Assembly (NCBI GenBank): GCA_001464735.1 | Contig: LNDU01000031.1 | Span: 1 to 64,000, forward strand | DNA: 64,000 nucleotides | DNA from: Nitrospira sp. Ga0074138 | Lineage (GTDB): Bacteria > Nitrospirota > Nitrospiria > Nitrospirales > Nitrospiraceae | Direction: 5' to 3' | Part shown: piece after piece, positions 22,981 through 31,790 of the stretch | Layout of the letters: the number at the start of each line of letters is the position of its first letter | Numbering within the stretch: the stretch's first letter is position 1 | Translations under genes and position numbers: made by a program | The notes under the pieces: model-generated | What the model saw: only the letters and a program-made list of their open reading frames with translations | What the model was told of the DNA's origin: nothing | The model's database searches: none

Positions 22981-23919
22981 TTACTGGTCAATATCATCAA
23001 CAGGGATCCCTTGAATAATTCGAGCGTAGGCGATGCGTTTATCGTACTGATGCCCTGGGAGGCCAGGTTGTTCCGGCGAGAGTTCTCTCGCTTGCTGCAG
23101 AAGGTATTCTTCTATCTTGTCTGGATCCGGTTGGGGTTCATGGAACCAGAGAAACGTATCTGTGAGCCATTGTTGCAGCCCTGGGTGCAGGGTGATGGGT
23201 TGCGGTTGGAGAGTATATACGGATTGTTCGCTGGTGATGAAGGTGCCTGAGGAGAGACTGTCGAGATGAATCAGGAGTGAACCAGGGATGATGGCTCCGA
23301 CTTGAGGTGACATGTCTGTGTTGACCCAGTAAATGCCATCGGCCCATCGTTGAATCTCTAGTGTCATCAAGAGATCGTGTTTTGCAGGACCGTAGATCTC
23401 TAAAGCGCCATAGTTTAAGAAAGCTTCAATAATCTGTGCATCGGTGGTCGTTGGTGTCGGCATGGCGTCTGGGTAACGCATCCATCGTCCGGACAGGCTA
23501 GGTGGTGTGGGTTGAGTGAACAGCTTATGTCGGAGGGCTTGCTGACGGACTCGATTCAGGGCTTGATAGAGGGAGAAGATTGATCCGGGCAGATCGCTAT
23601 AATTGCGTATTTGTCTTAACTGAAAGTGAATATGATGGATGAGGGGCTCGAGTAAGGATTGGTGGATCCATTGGATGCTGCTCTGGTCCAGTGTCCTCCA
23701 TGTGTCAGTGAGCGTGAGCAGGGATTCGGGGGCAGTACGCATGTTAGTTAGTGGTTGGCATAGTCCCATCAGTATCCGTTCACGCGGATCAATTTCTGGC
23801 TCAATTGGGATGATGGTCCATTCCCATTCAGGATGGCCGTCGTGGTGCATGGATAGTTCAAAATAATGAGCTGATGGATCGTGGTCTGTGGGGTTGGCTC
23901 TTCGGATGCGGGCTTGCAT
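22981..23919 (-). CDS. hypothetical protein (312 aa)
   Basis: A 312-residue soluble protein rich in W, H, Q and P, without signal peptide, membrane segment or catalytic motif that I recognise. The middle (about 85-160) is helical, with repeated Q, L and R. The segment ALEIYGPAKHDLLMTLEIQR (about 183-202) and a strand-rich part after it suggest a compact C-terminal domain. It is separated from both neighbours (263 and 80 bp), so it may be a single-gene unit. The ribosome-binding site is weak. No function can be assigned. Confidence 0.6.
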   Translation of the reverse strand: MQARIRRANPTDHDPSAHYFELSMHHDGHPEWEWTIIPIEPEIDPRERILMGLCQPLTNMRTAPESLLTLTDTWRTLDQSSIQWIHQSLLEPLIHHIHFQLRQIRNYSDLPGSIFSLYQALNRVRQQALRHKLFTQPTPPSLSGRWMRYPDAMPTPTTTDAQIIEAFLNYGALEIYGPAKHDLLMTLEIQRWADGIYWVNTDMSPQVGAIIPGSLLIHLDSLSSGTFITSEQSVYTLQPQPITLHPGLQQWLTDTFLWFHEPQPDPDKIEEYLLQQARELSPEQPGLPGHQYDKRIAYARIIQGIPVDDIDQ

Positions 23920-23999
23920 GTGATGATCTTACTATGTTGCGACGTGATGCGTGGTTGAGAGCCATGTTGAGACAGGGTCGAATATGTTCCGCGGCATGA

Positions 24000-24620
24000 T
24001 TATGCCGTCGCTTTCGTGGGTTTTGGAGTGGATGCGTTGATCAGATTGCGAAGCTGCTCTTTCAATCGGATGAATCCTACCTCGTCACCCTGCTTATAGA
24101 CGGCATCGCACCGGTCGAGCATCGAGGTAATGAGTTTTACTCGAGGCTCATGAGGCAAGATGTTCATAGTCATTTCGGCGATATCTTTCCAGTGATGATA
24201 CCAGGGAGATCGTAATGGTCGACTGGACTCGCTCGAGGGCTGAGAGTCAGAGGGTTCCGGTCGCATGATCAGTTGCTCCTCATTGCGAATAGCGATTGCG
24301 GCCTGCGTTGTGCGATCCGTGTGTCTGATGCCGATGGCGCGAATCGATCGGCCTGGAATGGTCTGTCCGGACACAAGATGACAGCTAATGTGTGTGCCGG
24401 TCACGGTAGTGTGGTGGATTTCTCCCTCATACAAGACGTCTCCGGTTTTATAAGCGATCAGATCTCCAGGGTGGATTCTACAGCGATCTGTTGTGGGGCC
24501 TGCTGGCTTATTCAAGGTACAGGCGGTTTTGCAGATTTGGCAATGTGTCCAGTGAGGGCTCAAGACGGTCTTACATGTAGAACACCGACTATGGAGATTG
24601 GTGTTGATCATGAACGGCAT
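24000..24620 (-). CDS. zinc-ribbon hypothetical protein
   Basis: A 206-residue protein with an N-terminal zinc ribbon (C13, C16, C27, C30: CSTCKT and CQICKT), then a small beta domain (about 44-110, GDLIAYKTGDVLYEGEIHHTTVTG), and a helical C terminus (about 135-200) with KLITSMLDRCDAVYKQGDEVGFIRLKEQ. The beta part resembles a short SH3/KOW-like fold, suggesting nucleic-acid or protein binding; this is only a resemblance. It overlaps the membrane-protein gene at 24608 by 13 bp and probably belongs to that operon. Confidence 0.6.
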   Translation of the reverse strand: MPFMINTNLHSRCSTCKTVLSPHWTHCQICKTACTLNKPAGPTTDRCRIHPGDLIAYKTGDVLYEGEIHHTTVTGTHISCHLVSGQTIPGRSIRAIGIRHTDRTTQAAIAIRNEEQLIMRPEPSDSQPSSESSRPLRSPWYHHWKDIAEMTMNILPHEPRVKLITSMLDRCDAVYKQGDEVGFIRLKEQLRNLINASTPKPTKATA

Positions 24621-25243
24621 ACATTCTGGGCGTGAATCACTTTCGTGAGTATTGGAAAACCATGTGAATGCGCAATATCTAGTTGGCTATCTTCAACTGT
24701 GACCCGTTCGAGTTTGGACTCAATATGGAGATAGATGATGGTCGCCAACATATAGCAAATAAGAATTCCTCCTCCTGCTTGTAAAAGGAATGCGCTCTGG
24801 AATAGCGGCTCCTCATATTCCCAATACCAGAGGGCAAGGCTTTCCCCGAGAAGGATTAGCAAAAAGAGGATGAGCAAGCACCCGATTCTGACGACTTGAC
24901 TGCTTTCCCAAATCAACCAGGATAGACGTGAGATGTGGGATAACTTCCATTGGCAGAGAGGACAGTAGTGTTTTTGAAGATAATTTAGGATCTTGAGAAT
25001 GGATGAGGCGCCGATAGCACAGGGTAAACCAATGAAGATGGCCAATATGCCGAGCAACTGGCTGGCGCCTACCCAGAAATAGTTATCGATAGAGTTCGAA
25101 CTGAGAGAGAGACCAAGCCCGATGCCTGTGAGCAGGTACATGGCCCAGGTCCAGGAGAGGGCAACATGTTGCCACACAAGATACGGGCGGTAGGTGAGAA
25201 TGCGAACGGTTGGGGAAGGTCTCTCCATGACGATCTCTTTCAT
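24608..25243 (-). CDS. inner-membrane protein with four hydrophobic segments
   Basis: A 211-residue protein with hydrophobic segments at about 26-48, 60-82, 113-136 and 148-170, plus a CPLC pair in the loop between the second and third (about residues 94-97). It overlaps the upstream gene start by 4 bp and the downstream zinc-ribbon gene by 13 bp, so the three genes 25863-24000 are probably co-translated. I recognise no family. A role at the envelope, perhaps in transfer or exclusion, is suggested only by the nearby DUF4019 and TraT genes. Confidence 0.6.
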   Translation of the reverse strand: MKEIVMERPSPTVRILTYRPYLVWQHVALSWTWAMYLLTGIGLGLSLSSNSIDNYFWVGASQLLGILAIFIGLPCAIGASSILKILNYLQKHYCPLCQWKLSHISRLSWLIWESSQVVRIGCLLILFLLILLGESLALWYWEYEEPLFQSAFLLQAGGGILICYMLATIIYLHIESKLERVTVEDSQLDIAHSHGFPILTKVIHAQNVCRS

Positions 25244-25863
25244 GCGGCCGGGACGAACTCAGGGCTCCAGTCTGGTTGATGTTTACGGGTTTGACTGGGG
25301 CGGGACGGTCGTGGTTCCGGTTGAACGTGGTAGCCCAATTCAGACAGGCAGGCGAGTTGGGGCGGAACAAGAAAATTTAGAGGATAGACATGATGCGTCC
25401 GTTGTTTCCGAGCGATAAAATGCGCGCAGATTTGCGGGACAATGGTGGTGTAAATGTCGTTGGAAATGGCATACGAGCGATCGAGCGCATGATTGATGGT
25501 AAATCGTAAGTCGGTGTCCTGTCGAAAGTCGACCAGGAGTTTGTATAACTGTTCCCAGCTAGTTTCCGTGAGCGTCATCTTCCGTGTGTGGATCCATCGT
25601 TCTGTCGCGGTGGCCAAGGCAAAGATGCCAACACTCAGCGTGATCAGGGTGGCGAGCACGGGGTAGGGTGACCACTGTGATGCGAAGTAGAGATGACCAA
25701 GTGTCAAGGCCAGCAATATGGATCCGAGTTGTAGGCAACGTACGCCGACTTGATAGAAACGAGCTCCGGGTTGATAAAGAATGAGAAATCGTGGTGAGGT
25801 CTGTTGATAGCGCCTCAAGCGAGGATCAAGGATAGCGTCAATGATCGCGCGACAACAGTTCAT
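25240..25863 (-). CDS. inner-membrane protein with two hydrophobic segments
   Basis: A 207-residue protein whose residues 35-80 hold two adjacent membrane segments (QLGSILLALTLGHLYFA and PVLATLITLSVGIFALATA) and whose C-terminal 110 residues are soluble and helical, with a proline-rich tail. ATGA overlap with the next gene indicates coupling. No family is recognised. No clear ribosome-binding site is visible before the ATG, only a purine-poor CCACCACCT. Probably a membrane-anchored partner of the protein encoded at 24608. Confidence 0.55.
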   Translation of the reverse strand: MNCCRAIIDAILDPRLRRYQQTSPRFLILYQPGARFYQVGVRCLQLGSILLALTLGHLYFASQWSPYPVLATLITLSVGIFALATATERWIHTRKMTLTETSWEQLYKLLVDFRQDTDLRFTINHALDRSYAISNDIYTTIVPQICAHFIARKQRTHHVYPLNFLVPPQLACLSELGYHVQPEPRPSRPSQTRKHQPDWSPEFVPAA

Positions 25864-25881
25864 AGGTGGTGGAGAGTGTCG

Positions 25882-26349
25882 TTATTTTAGGTAATAGCCG
25901 ATCGCTCGCCATTTCCCGTCAGTTTCCCTAGCGAGAATAAGTGTTTCATCCATCGTCGTTTGATTGGCAAAACTTGTACGGTAGACGGTGACTTGGAATG
26001 TGCCGGCGCCGATACCGGGGATGTTGTATTGGTATTCGCTTTTCAGCTTATTACGAGAGGAGATGGCGCCCAGAGGCTGTCGTTGTTGGCGGAGGATGTC
26101 GTGCCATTGTGTTTTCGTGATGTGCTCTTTGAGGAAGATGGAGGCTTGATCCCAGCTTTGATCGAACTGTTGCCGATCGATCAATTGGAGCCAAGGGAGG
26201 CCTCCGTCTGGTGTGGGCTTTGGATCAGCCGCATAGGCCTGCACGGACATGAGCCCGAGCAGGCACGCGAATATCAAATGCCCTATCGGCCAGCGATGCC
26301 GAACGGTGTGAATGAGGGACGTCGGAGAGTATCGGTCAGAGGGTGACAT
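25882..26349 (-). CDS. DUF4019 periplasmic protein
   Basis: A 155-residue exported protein. A hydrophobic signal segment with small residues (HLIFACLLGLMSVQAYA, about 24-40) ends at an AYA-A cleavage site, and the mature part matches DUF4019: WLQLIDRQQFDQSWDQAS, WHDILRQQRQPLG, then strands ending TDGKWRAIGYYLK. Family function is unknown; the fold is NTF2-like in related domains. GGAG precedes the ATG. It lies beside traT, so it may act at the cell surface, but the pairing could be accidental. Confidence 0.8.
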   Translation of the reverse strand: MSPSDRYSPTSLIHTVRHRWPIGHLIFACLLGLMSVQAYAADPKPTPDGGLPWLQLIDRQQFDQSWDQASIFLKEHITKTQWHDILRQQRQPLGAISSRNKLKSEYQYNIPGIGAGTFQVTVYRTSFANQTTMDETLILARETDGKWRAIGYYLK

Positions 26350-26379
26350 AGGCGCTCCAGTTTTGGGTATCGGTTGTGT

Positions 26380-27159
26380 TTAAAACAGACCGCTAATGCT
26401 GTCCGTGAGACGCTTGACCAAATCTTCAGAGGCTTCTTTTTCAGACATCCACATCTCTTGCGCCATCGCGGCATAACGAGCTTTATGGATGCGGGTGTTC
26501 CCCCGATGCACTTCTTGGATGGTTTCCGTCATGCTCCCCGCATTTGGGGCATTGAGGGATTGACCGGAGAACAGCGTGATGGATTTCCCCTGATTGGGAA
26601 GCCCTCCACCTTGAGCGATTTGAGATGAGACAACTTGCTCAACTTGTTCTTTGGTGCGCTCGGTGATTTGAATATCGGTCACCAACGACAATTGTGTGTC
26701 TTCCGTGGCTTTGGATCCTACGAAGCCCACGACGGCGCCGGCGGCCGCGCCACCAGGAATCATTCCGAATCCGGCACCACGAGACACGGCGATTGCGGTT
26801 CCGAGACCTCCGCCAATGACGCTGCCAAACCCTCCCGCAAGCAGACTATCGAGTGTCGTGCCTGGTTTGGCTTTGGCTGCAAACACCGTGGTGGCTTGGA
26901 GGACGAAGTGCGCTTGATCGGGGTCTTGGACAACGGTGTACCCTTTTTGAGTCAGGCGCGATGGTAAGTCAGAGAGAAGCGCATGGGGATTATCCGAGGC
27001 ATTCCGTACTTCCACATAGATGGTCTTCTCCTTTGTGGGCTGGAGAAATACGGTGTTACTGGCTTGTGACGAAAGCTGGCGCTTGATGGTGAGATGGTTG
27101 GCGCATCCGGTGGTGATCAGGAGGATGACGGCAATAAAGAGGACAGGTATGCGAGACAT
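26380..27159 (-). CDS. traT: TraT-like surface exclusion lipoprotein
   Basis: Complement-resistance/surface-exclusion protein TraT, an outer-membrane lipoprotein that blocks entry of a related plasmid from another donor. The ATG at 27159 follows AAGGAGCCACGC. The 259-residue precursor has a lipobox LITTGC (C19), and the mature part has VFLQPTKEKTIYVEVRNASDN, a glycine-rich hairpin region (about 110-160, GGFGSVIGGGLGTAIA and GGAAAGAVVGFVGSK) and a conserved C terminus. The longer open frame to 27330 has no ribosome-binding site. It lies apart from the tra operon, and its upstream hairpin and CGTAATA motif suggest its own promoter. Confidence 0.9.
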   Translation of the reverse strand: MSRIPVLFIAVILLITTGCANHLTIKRQLSSQASNTVFLQPTKEKTIYVEVRNASDNPHALLSDLPSRLTQKGYTVVQDPDQAHFVLQATTVFAAKAKPGTTLDSLLAGGFGSVIGGGLGTAIAVSRGAGFGMIPGGAAAGAVVGFVGSKATEDTQLSLVTDIQITERTKEQVEQVVSSQIAQGGGLPNQGKSITLFSGQSLNAPNAGSMTETIQEVHRGNTRIHKARYAAMAQEMWMSEKEASEDLVKRLTDSISGLF

Positions 27160-27212
27160 GCGTGGCTCCTTGCTAAGGGTGACGAGTGACAGTGTGAATC
27201 GTGCCTGCCTAT

Positions 27213-27236
27213 GTATTACGCCCGCCGGAAGGCGGG
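27213..27236 (-). promoter_or_regulatory. hairpin plus CGTAATA motif upstream of traT
   Basis: On the minus strand a 6-bp GC hairpin (CCCGCC-TTCC-GGCGGG, 27236-27221) is followed immediately by CGTAATAC (27220-27213). The traT ATG is 53 nt further on. It may combine a weak terminator for the upstream gene with a start signal for traT. Confidence 0.4.
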
Positions 27237-27411
27237 GTGTCCCGATGTAGACAGGCTCTTTGATCGGGATCGGTGAACCTCCAGGGTGGGGTGTTGGTTC
27301 GGAACAACAACGAGGCCGAGCGAATCCCATAGCCTCCGTGTCAGCTCTTGCTCATGGCCGGGTTAGCGCGGCAAACGCCATGGGTAGCGTATCTATCTAG
27401 TGATGCCAGAG

Positions 27412-27972
27412 TTAGATGGGGTCTGTCTGGAGGAGCTGGCAGTATGTGAAAAATTCTTCATGGCTTTCAATGCAATGACTGACCCACCAAGTCTCGGTCA
27501 AGAAAGGGAGATGGGTCCGTAAGATTTTCGAGAGCGTCTGGTGCTCGACGAGTCGACGGTGGGCTCCTTTTAATTTGGCGATCTTGTCTCGGAACCGATG
27601 GGGACATTGAGTTTCAAATGGGTGAGAGGTGATGAGGGCGACTTGGTCGGTTTCAGCGATTCTGGCGATGTATTCGGTACGGGTGCGGGGTAAGGGCAGG
27701 GGCCATGGTCTGGGTTTTTTGTATTCGAGAGTGGCCTGAGCCAGACCAGGACAATGGTTGTGGATGGTGCAGAGGAACTGATCGTGGTTATTGAGGATTT
27801 CTAGAATGGAGGGCTGTGATTCGATCCAGACCCGTTCTTCGCGGAGAAGCAGTGCAAGAAGTTCTCGGTTCTCGTCGATGCGTTTATGAATCCCACCCTG
27901 ACAGGTGATGAGCTGTTCCCAGCGTGTGTCGAGAGGCTTTGGTTTATGAAAACGCGAGAGAAATGTGAGCAT
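27412..27972 (-). CDS. hypothetical protein (186 aa)
   Basis: A 186-residue, mostly helical, charged protein (rich in H, R, E, L) with no signal peptide or membrane segment. Stretches such as HKRIDENRELLALLLREERVW (about 30-50) and FRDKIAKLKGAHRRLVEHQTL (about 127-147) suggest helical bundles. A CAT complement at 27970-27972 gives the ATG, preceded on the minus strand by AAAGACTCCT, a weak ribosome-binding site. I do not recognise it. It stands between traT and nrdJ in the same direction. Confidence 0.5.
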   Translation of the reverse strand: MLTFLSRFHKPKPLDTRWEQLITCQGGIHKRIDENRELLALLLREERVWIESQPSILEILNNHDQFLCTIHNHCPGLAQATLEYKKPRPWPLPLPRTRTEYIARIAETDQVALITSHPFETQCPHRFRDKIAKLKGAHRRLVEHQTLSKILRTHLPFLTETWWVSHCIESHEEFFTYCQLLQTDPI

Positions 27973-28031
27973 AGGAGTCTTTAAGAATGGTTACACTACA
28001 GATTCCGGAACAGCACACTGTGATTGTTACG

Positions 28032-28259
28032 TCACATCTGGTCTGGTTTGCGGTGAACACGCAGTACACTTTCACAGCAAATATCACCATCCGTATCAGC
28101 TGACTGACAGAATTTGATCATGCTCCTCCACGGGCTATCGTCAAGACCTGACTTTGTGGCCTTGATTGATTGCCGTCTTGCAAAGACATAGCAATCTCGC
28201 AGTGACATTTTCAGGCGCTTGATTCGTTGTGCGTCGGTCTTGGTTAGGGACGTCTTCAT
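28032..28259 (-). CDS. small hypothetical protein (75 aa)
   Basis: A 75-residue basic protein starting at an ATG that follows GGAG at about 9 nt spacing, 36 bp after the nrdJ stop. Three cysteines and a helical middle are visible. No family is recognised. It may be co-transcribed with nrdJ. Confidence is limited by its size. Confidence 0.45.
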   Translation of the reverse strand: MKTSLTKTDAQRIKRLKMSLRDCYVFARRQSIKATKSGLDDSPWRSMIKFCQSADTDGDICCESVLRVHRKPDQM

Positions 28260-28295
28260 GTCTCAGACTCCGGGACCATTACTCGGTTCTAGGGC

Positions 28296-31200
28296 CTAGC
28301 TACAGCCTCCTGAGTTTGCGCCGCAGGACTGACAGGTTTTGCATGTGCCACGTTGGACCATGGTGAATCGGTAGCATTCTGGACAGGGATCGCCCGTATA
28401 GCCTTTCGCTTTAGCCTCTTCTGCGTCTGAGCGCCCGGAGGCTTGTTGTGACGCGGGGAGATAGCTCGAGTGTCCGTTACTTTTCTGAATGTAAGGCTTC
28501 ACGGAGTCGCCTCGGAGATCTTCTCCTGTCATTTGGATATTGGCGAGATCCTGTCGATCGAGATAATTGATGGCGAGATCCCGCAGGATATAATCCATGA
28601 TCGAGGTGGCCATCTTAATTCGGTCGTGGCCGGAGACGGGACCGTTGGGTTCGAAACGCATGATCGTAAAGGATTCAACGAACACTTCGAGCGGGACGCC
28701 GTATTGCAGTCCCGTGGAAATTGCGATGGCAAAACAGTTCATCAAGCTTCGAAATGCCGCCCCCTCCTTATGCATATCGAGGAAGATCTCGCCGAGGGTG
28801 CCGTCTTCGTATTCTCCTGTCCGGATGTAGAGTTTGTGTCCGCCGATCGTAGCTTTTTGCGTATATCCTTTCCGTTTGTTCGGTAAAGGGCGGTGCTTGC
28901 CACGCTCGATGGTCTGTTGGGCTAAAGCTTTCGCAACCGCGGGAATATTCTTGTCTTCCACGGCTTGTGCGAGTTCGCTTGCTCCCATAGCCTGTAAGGG
29001 CTGACTCAGTTTCGAGCCGTCGCGGTACACGGCCAGACACTTGACCCCTAAATCGAAGGCGAGTGTGTAGAGTCGAGCGATGTCTTCGATGTCCGCCGTG
29101 GCCGGCAGGTTGATGGTTTTACTGGCGCTGCCGCTTAAGAACGGCTGCACAGCACCGAGCATTTTAAGATGCCCGTCTGGGGCAATGGATCGCGTGCCCA
29201 ACGTTCCGCCCGGTACGGCACAGTCGAATACGCCAAGATGTTCAGGCTTGAGATTTGGTGCGCCTTCGATGGTCAGCGCCCCACAGACGTGTAGGTTCGC
29301 TTGGGTAATAGCGTCCTGCGTGAAGCCGAGTTGTTTGAGGAGATTGAACTCCGGTGCCTGGAGCGCTGTGGTCGACAGACCGAACCGTTGTTGACACCAT
29401 TCGATGCCCACGGTCTCCGGGGTGATTATCATGGCAAGATCCAGGACCTTCGGAATGCCCTGTTCGATCCGGTCGAGTGCGTTGGTCGAGATTCCTAGGT
29501 TCTGGAGCTGCTCTACATTGAGTGTGGGGCAATCACGCAGGGTACCGGTGCCGACGACATACCGGGTGATGGCTGCGACTTGCTCTGGAGGATAGCCTAA
29601 TGTGCGAAGGGCAGGGGGGACGGATTCGTTAACGAACTTCATTGTGCCGCCGCCGGCGAGGGTCTTGTATTTGACCAGGGAGAAATCCGGTTCGATACCG
29701 GTGGTATCACAATCCATGACAATGCCGATCGTGCCAGTTGGGGCCAAAACCGTGACTTGTGCGTTGCGATAGCCGTGTTTCGTGCCATTTCTGAGGGTGT
29801 TGTTCCAACTGGTTTGGACGGCTTCTGCCAGTGCTGAGGGGCACTGTGCGAGGTCCAGTGCTTGGGGCGCGACTGTGAGCTGTTCATAAACTTCAGGGCG
29901 GGTCTCGCCATGGGCGGCGCGTCGGTGATTCCGAATCACGCGTAACATGGACTCCCGGTTCTCAGGATAGTGGTCGAATGGGCCCAGTGCATCGGCAAGT
30001 TCGGCGCTGGTGTCGTAGGCCTCGCCAGTGAGTAAGGCGGTCAGACCTTGGGCGACAGCGCGGGCTTTGGGAGAATCGTACGGGAGTCCAAGTTGCATCA
30101 GGACGGCCCCGAGGTTGGCATAGCCAAGGCCGAGCTGCCGGAGGGTGGCAGTGCGTTCGGCGATGGCTCGGCTTGGGTACGATGCCATGTAGACGGTGAT
30201 ATCGAGTGCAATGGTCCAGAGCCGGATCGCATGACGGTAGGCGTCGAGATCCAGGGTGCCATCGGGCTTCAGAAATTTGATCAGATTGAGTGAGGCCAGG
30301 TTACAGCTGGTGTCATCATTCGAATGATATTCACTGCACGGATTGCTCCCGTTGATACGGCCTTGGGCCGGTGTGGTATGCCAGTCATTGATGATGTCGT
30401 CGTATTGGATGCCCGGATCAGCACATTGCCACGCGGCTGTGCAGATGTGATCCCACAGTTCGCGGGCACGAACAGTTTTAGCAACCGCGCCGTCGGTGCG
30501 ATTGCGCAGGTTCCACAATGCATCGGCTTTGACCGCATCGAGAAACGCCTTCGTGACACGGACACTGTTGTTGGCATTCTGGCCGGTGACGGTTTGATAG
30601 GCTTCCCCTTCCCAGCCCAGGTCGTAGAGGGAGAACGCAAAGTTCTTGTGCCCTTTTTTGGCAAAACTGAGGGCTCGTTGAATATAGGTTTCGGGAATGC
30701 GGGCTTGCCGTGCGGCGCGAATGGCTTCATTGAGGCCTGTGTTGAATTTCGGATTGGGCTGCACGAGCGCGGTGCCGTCTTCCATAATCCAGGCGGCCTG
30801 GATGATCTTGTTGAGATGCGTCGCGCACAGGTGTGAACCGACGACCAATGCGGCGACTTTCTGTTCCTCCTGGACCTTGAGATGAATGAAGGCTTCGATA
30901 TCCGGGTGGTCGATATTCAGAATGACCATCTTGGCTGCGCGACGGGTGGTCCCCCCGGACTTAATGGCGCCGGCGGCGGTGTCGCCGATCTTCAGCCATG
31001 ACATGAGCCCAGAACTCGTTCCACCACCGGAGAGGCGTTCCCCTTTTCCGCGGAGGGTGGAGAAGTTCGTGCCACTTCCGGATCCAAACTTGAAGAGCCG
31101 GGCTTCACGGGTCCAGAGATCCATAATCCCGTTCTCGTTGACGAGATCATCGGCAATCGACTGGATGTAACAAGCCGAGGCGGACGGGTGTTCGTAAGCA

Positions 31201-31670
31201 TTGCCCACGAGCGCGGTGTCTTTGGTATCTGGATTCCATCGCCAGAGTCCTTGGTCCGGACCGGTAATGCCGTACGAGGAATGCAGGCCTGTATTGAACC
31301 ATTGGGGTGAGTTAGGTGCGCTGATTTGGTGGGCCAGCATGTACTGGAGCTCGTCACTATAGGCCTGTGCGTCTTGGTCAGTGGTGAAATACCCTCCGCG
31401 TCGTCCCCAGAACGTCCAGCATTCGGCGATACGACGGAAGACCTGACGGGCATCAGTCTCTCGGCCGAGGCGATCTGACTCGGGTTGAGGCACGCCCGTC
31501 TTCCGCATGTATTTCTGTGTGAGGACATCCACGGCCATTTGCGACCAGGACTGCGGGGCCATGAGGGAGATCGGGGTGGTCTTTCCAGGCGGGAGGGACT
31601 TCCGCTCGACGTACTGTTGATCGGCGTACGGATTGGCGTTGGTTTTGGTGTAAAAACGCGGAATTTGCAT
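28296..31670 (-). CDS. nrdJ: adenosylcobalamin-dependent ribonucleotide reductase (class II)
   Basis: Full-length (1124 residues) B12-dependent reductase that makes dNTPs from ribonucleotides without oxygen or an iron partner. Visible are the N-terminal [14 protein letters not shown] region (about 118-131), [16 protein letters not shown] (about 193-208), the active-site segment [22 protein letters not shown] in two parts near 440-461, [22 protein letters not shown] near 640-661, and a C-terminal zinc-finger tail [12 protein letters not shown] that supplies redox cysteines. Start signal AAGGAG precedes the ATG, itself 18 nt after the CGTAATA motif. It may provide nucleotides during plasmid replication or transfer. 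Confidence 0.95.
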   Translation of the reverse strand: MQIPRFYTKTNANPYADQQYVERKSLPPGKTTPISLMAPQSWSQMAVDVLTQKYMRKTGVPQPESDRLGRETDARQVFRRIAECWTFWGRRGGYFTTDQDAQAYSDELQYMLAHQISAPNSPQWFNTGLHSSYGITGPDQGLWRWNPDTKDTALVGNAYEHPSASACYIQSIADDLVNENGIMDLWTREARLFKFGSGSGTNFSTLRGKGERLSGGGTSSGLMSWLKIGDTAAGAIKSGGTTRRAAKMVILNIDHPDIEAFIHLKVQEEQKVAALVVGSHLCATHLNKIIQAAWIMEDGTALVQPNPKFNTGLNEAIRAARQARIPETYIQRALSFAKKGHKNFAFSLYDLGWEGEAYQTVTGQNANNSVRVTKAFLDAVKADALWNLRNRTDGAVAKTVRARELWDHICTAAWQCADPGIQYDDIINDWHTTPAQGRINGSNPCSEYHSNDDTSCNLASLNLIKFLKPDGTLDLDAYRHAIRLWTIALDITVYMASYPSRAIAERTATLRQLGLGYANLGAVLMQLGLPYDSPKARAVAQGLTALLTGEAYDTSAELADALGPFDHYPENRESMLRVIRNHRRAAHGETRPEVYEQLTVAPQALDLAQCPSALAEAVQTSWNNTLRNGTKHGYRNAQVTVLAPTGTIGIVMDCDTTGIEPDFSLVKYKTLAGGGTMKFVNESVPPALRTLGYPPEQVAAITRYVVGTGTLRDCPTLNVEQLQNLGISTNALDRIEQGIPKVLDLAMIITPETVGIEWCQQRFGLSTTALQAPEFNLLKQLGFTQDAITQANLHVCGALTIEGAPNLKPEHLGVFDCAVPGGTLGTRSIAPDGHLKMLGAVQPFLSGSASKTINLPATADIEDIARLYTLAFDLGVKCLAVYRDGSKLSQPLQAMGASELAQAVEDKNIPAVAKALAQQTIERGKHRPLPNKRKGYTQKATIGGHKLYIRTGEYEDGTLGEIFLDMHKEGAAFRSLMNCFAIAISTGLQYGVPLEVFVESFTIMRFEPNGPVSGHDRIKMATSIMDYILRDLAINYLDRQDLANIQMTGEDLRGDSVKPYIQKSNGHSSYLPASQQASGRSDAEEAKAKGYTGDPCPECYRFTMVQRGTCKTCQSCGANSGGCS

Positions 31671-31688
31671 ACAGCACTCCTTATGAGT

Positions 31689-31696
31689 GTATTACG
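31689..31696 (-). promoter_or_regulatory. CGTAATA motif, 18 nt before nrdJ ATG
   Basis: The minus strand reads CGTAATAC exactly 18 nt before the nrdJ ATG (31670) and just before the CATAAGGAG ribosome-binding region. I saw no cobalamin riboswitch in the short gap to the divergent coupling-protein gene. Confidence 0.45.
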
Positions 31697-31790
31697 GATG
31701 TTGAACGGTCCCCACAACCTTAGAGCGGCTGCGGGTCATGGGTTGCTTGTAATAGGTAAGAGAGACAGATGCTGGCGAAAGGGGGGCCTG

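Noticed and set aside
26380..27330. Longer TraT start at 27330
   Set aside because: The extra 57 residues have no signal-peptide logic, while the ATG at 27159 has AAGGAG and gives a perfect lipoprotein signal.
31671..31790. Cobalamin riboswitch before nrdJ
   Set aside because: The interval shared with the divergent coupling-protein gene is too short, and I see no B12-box-like segment.
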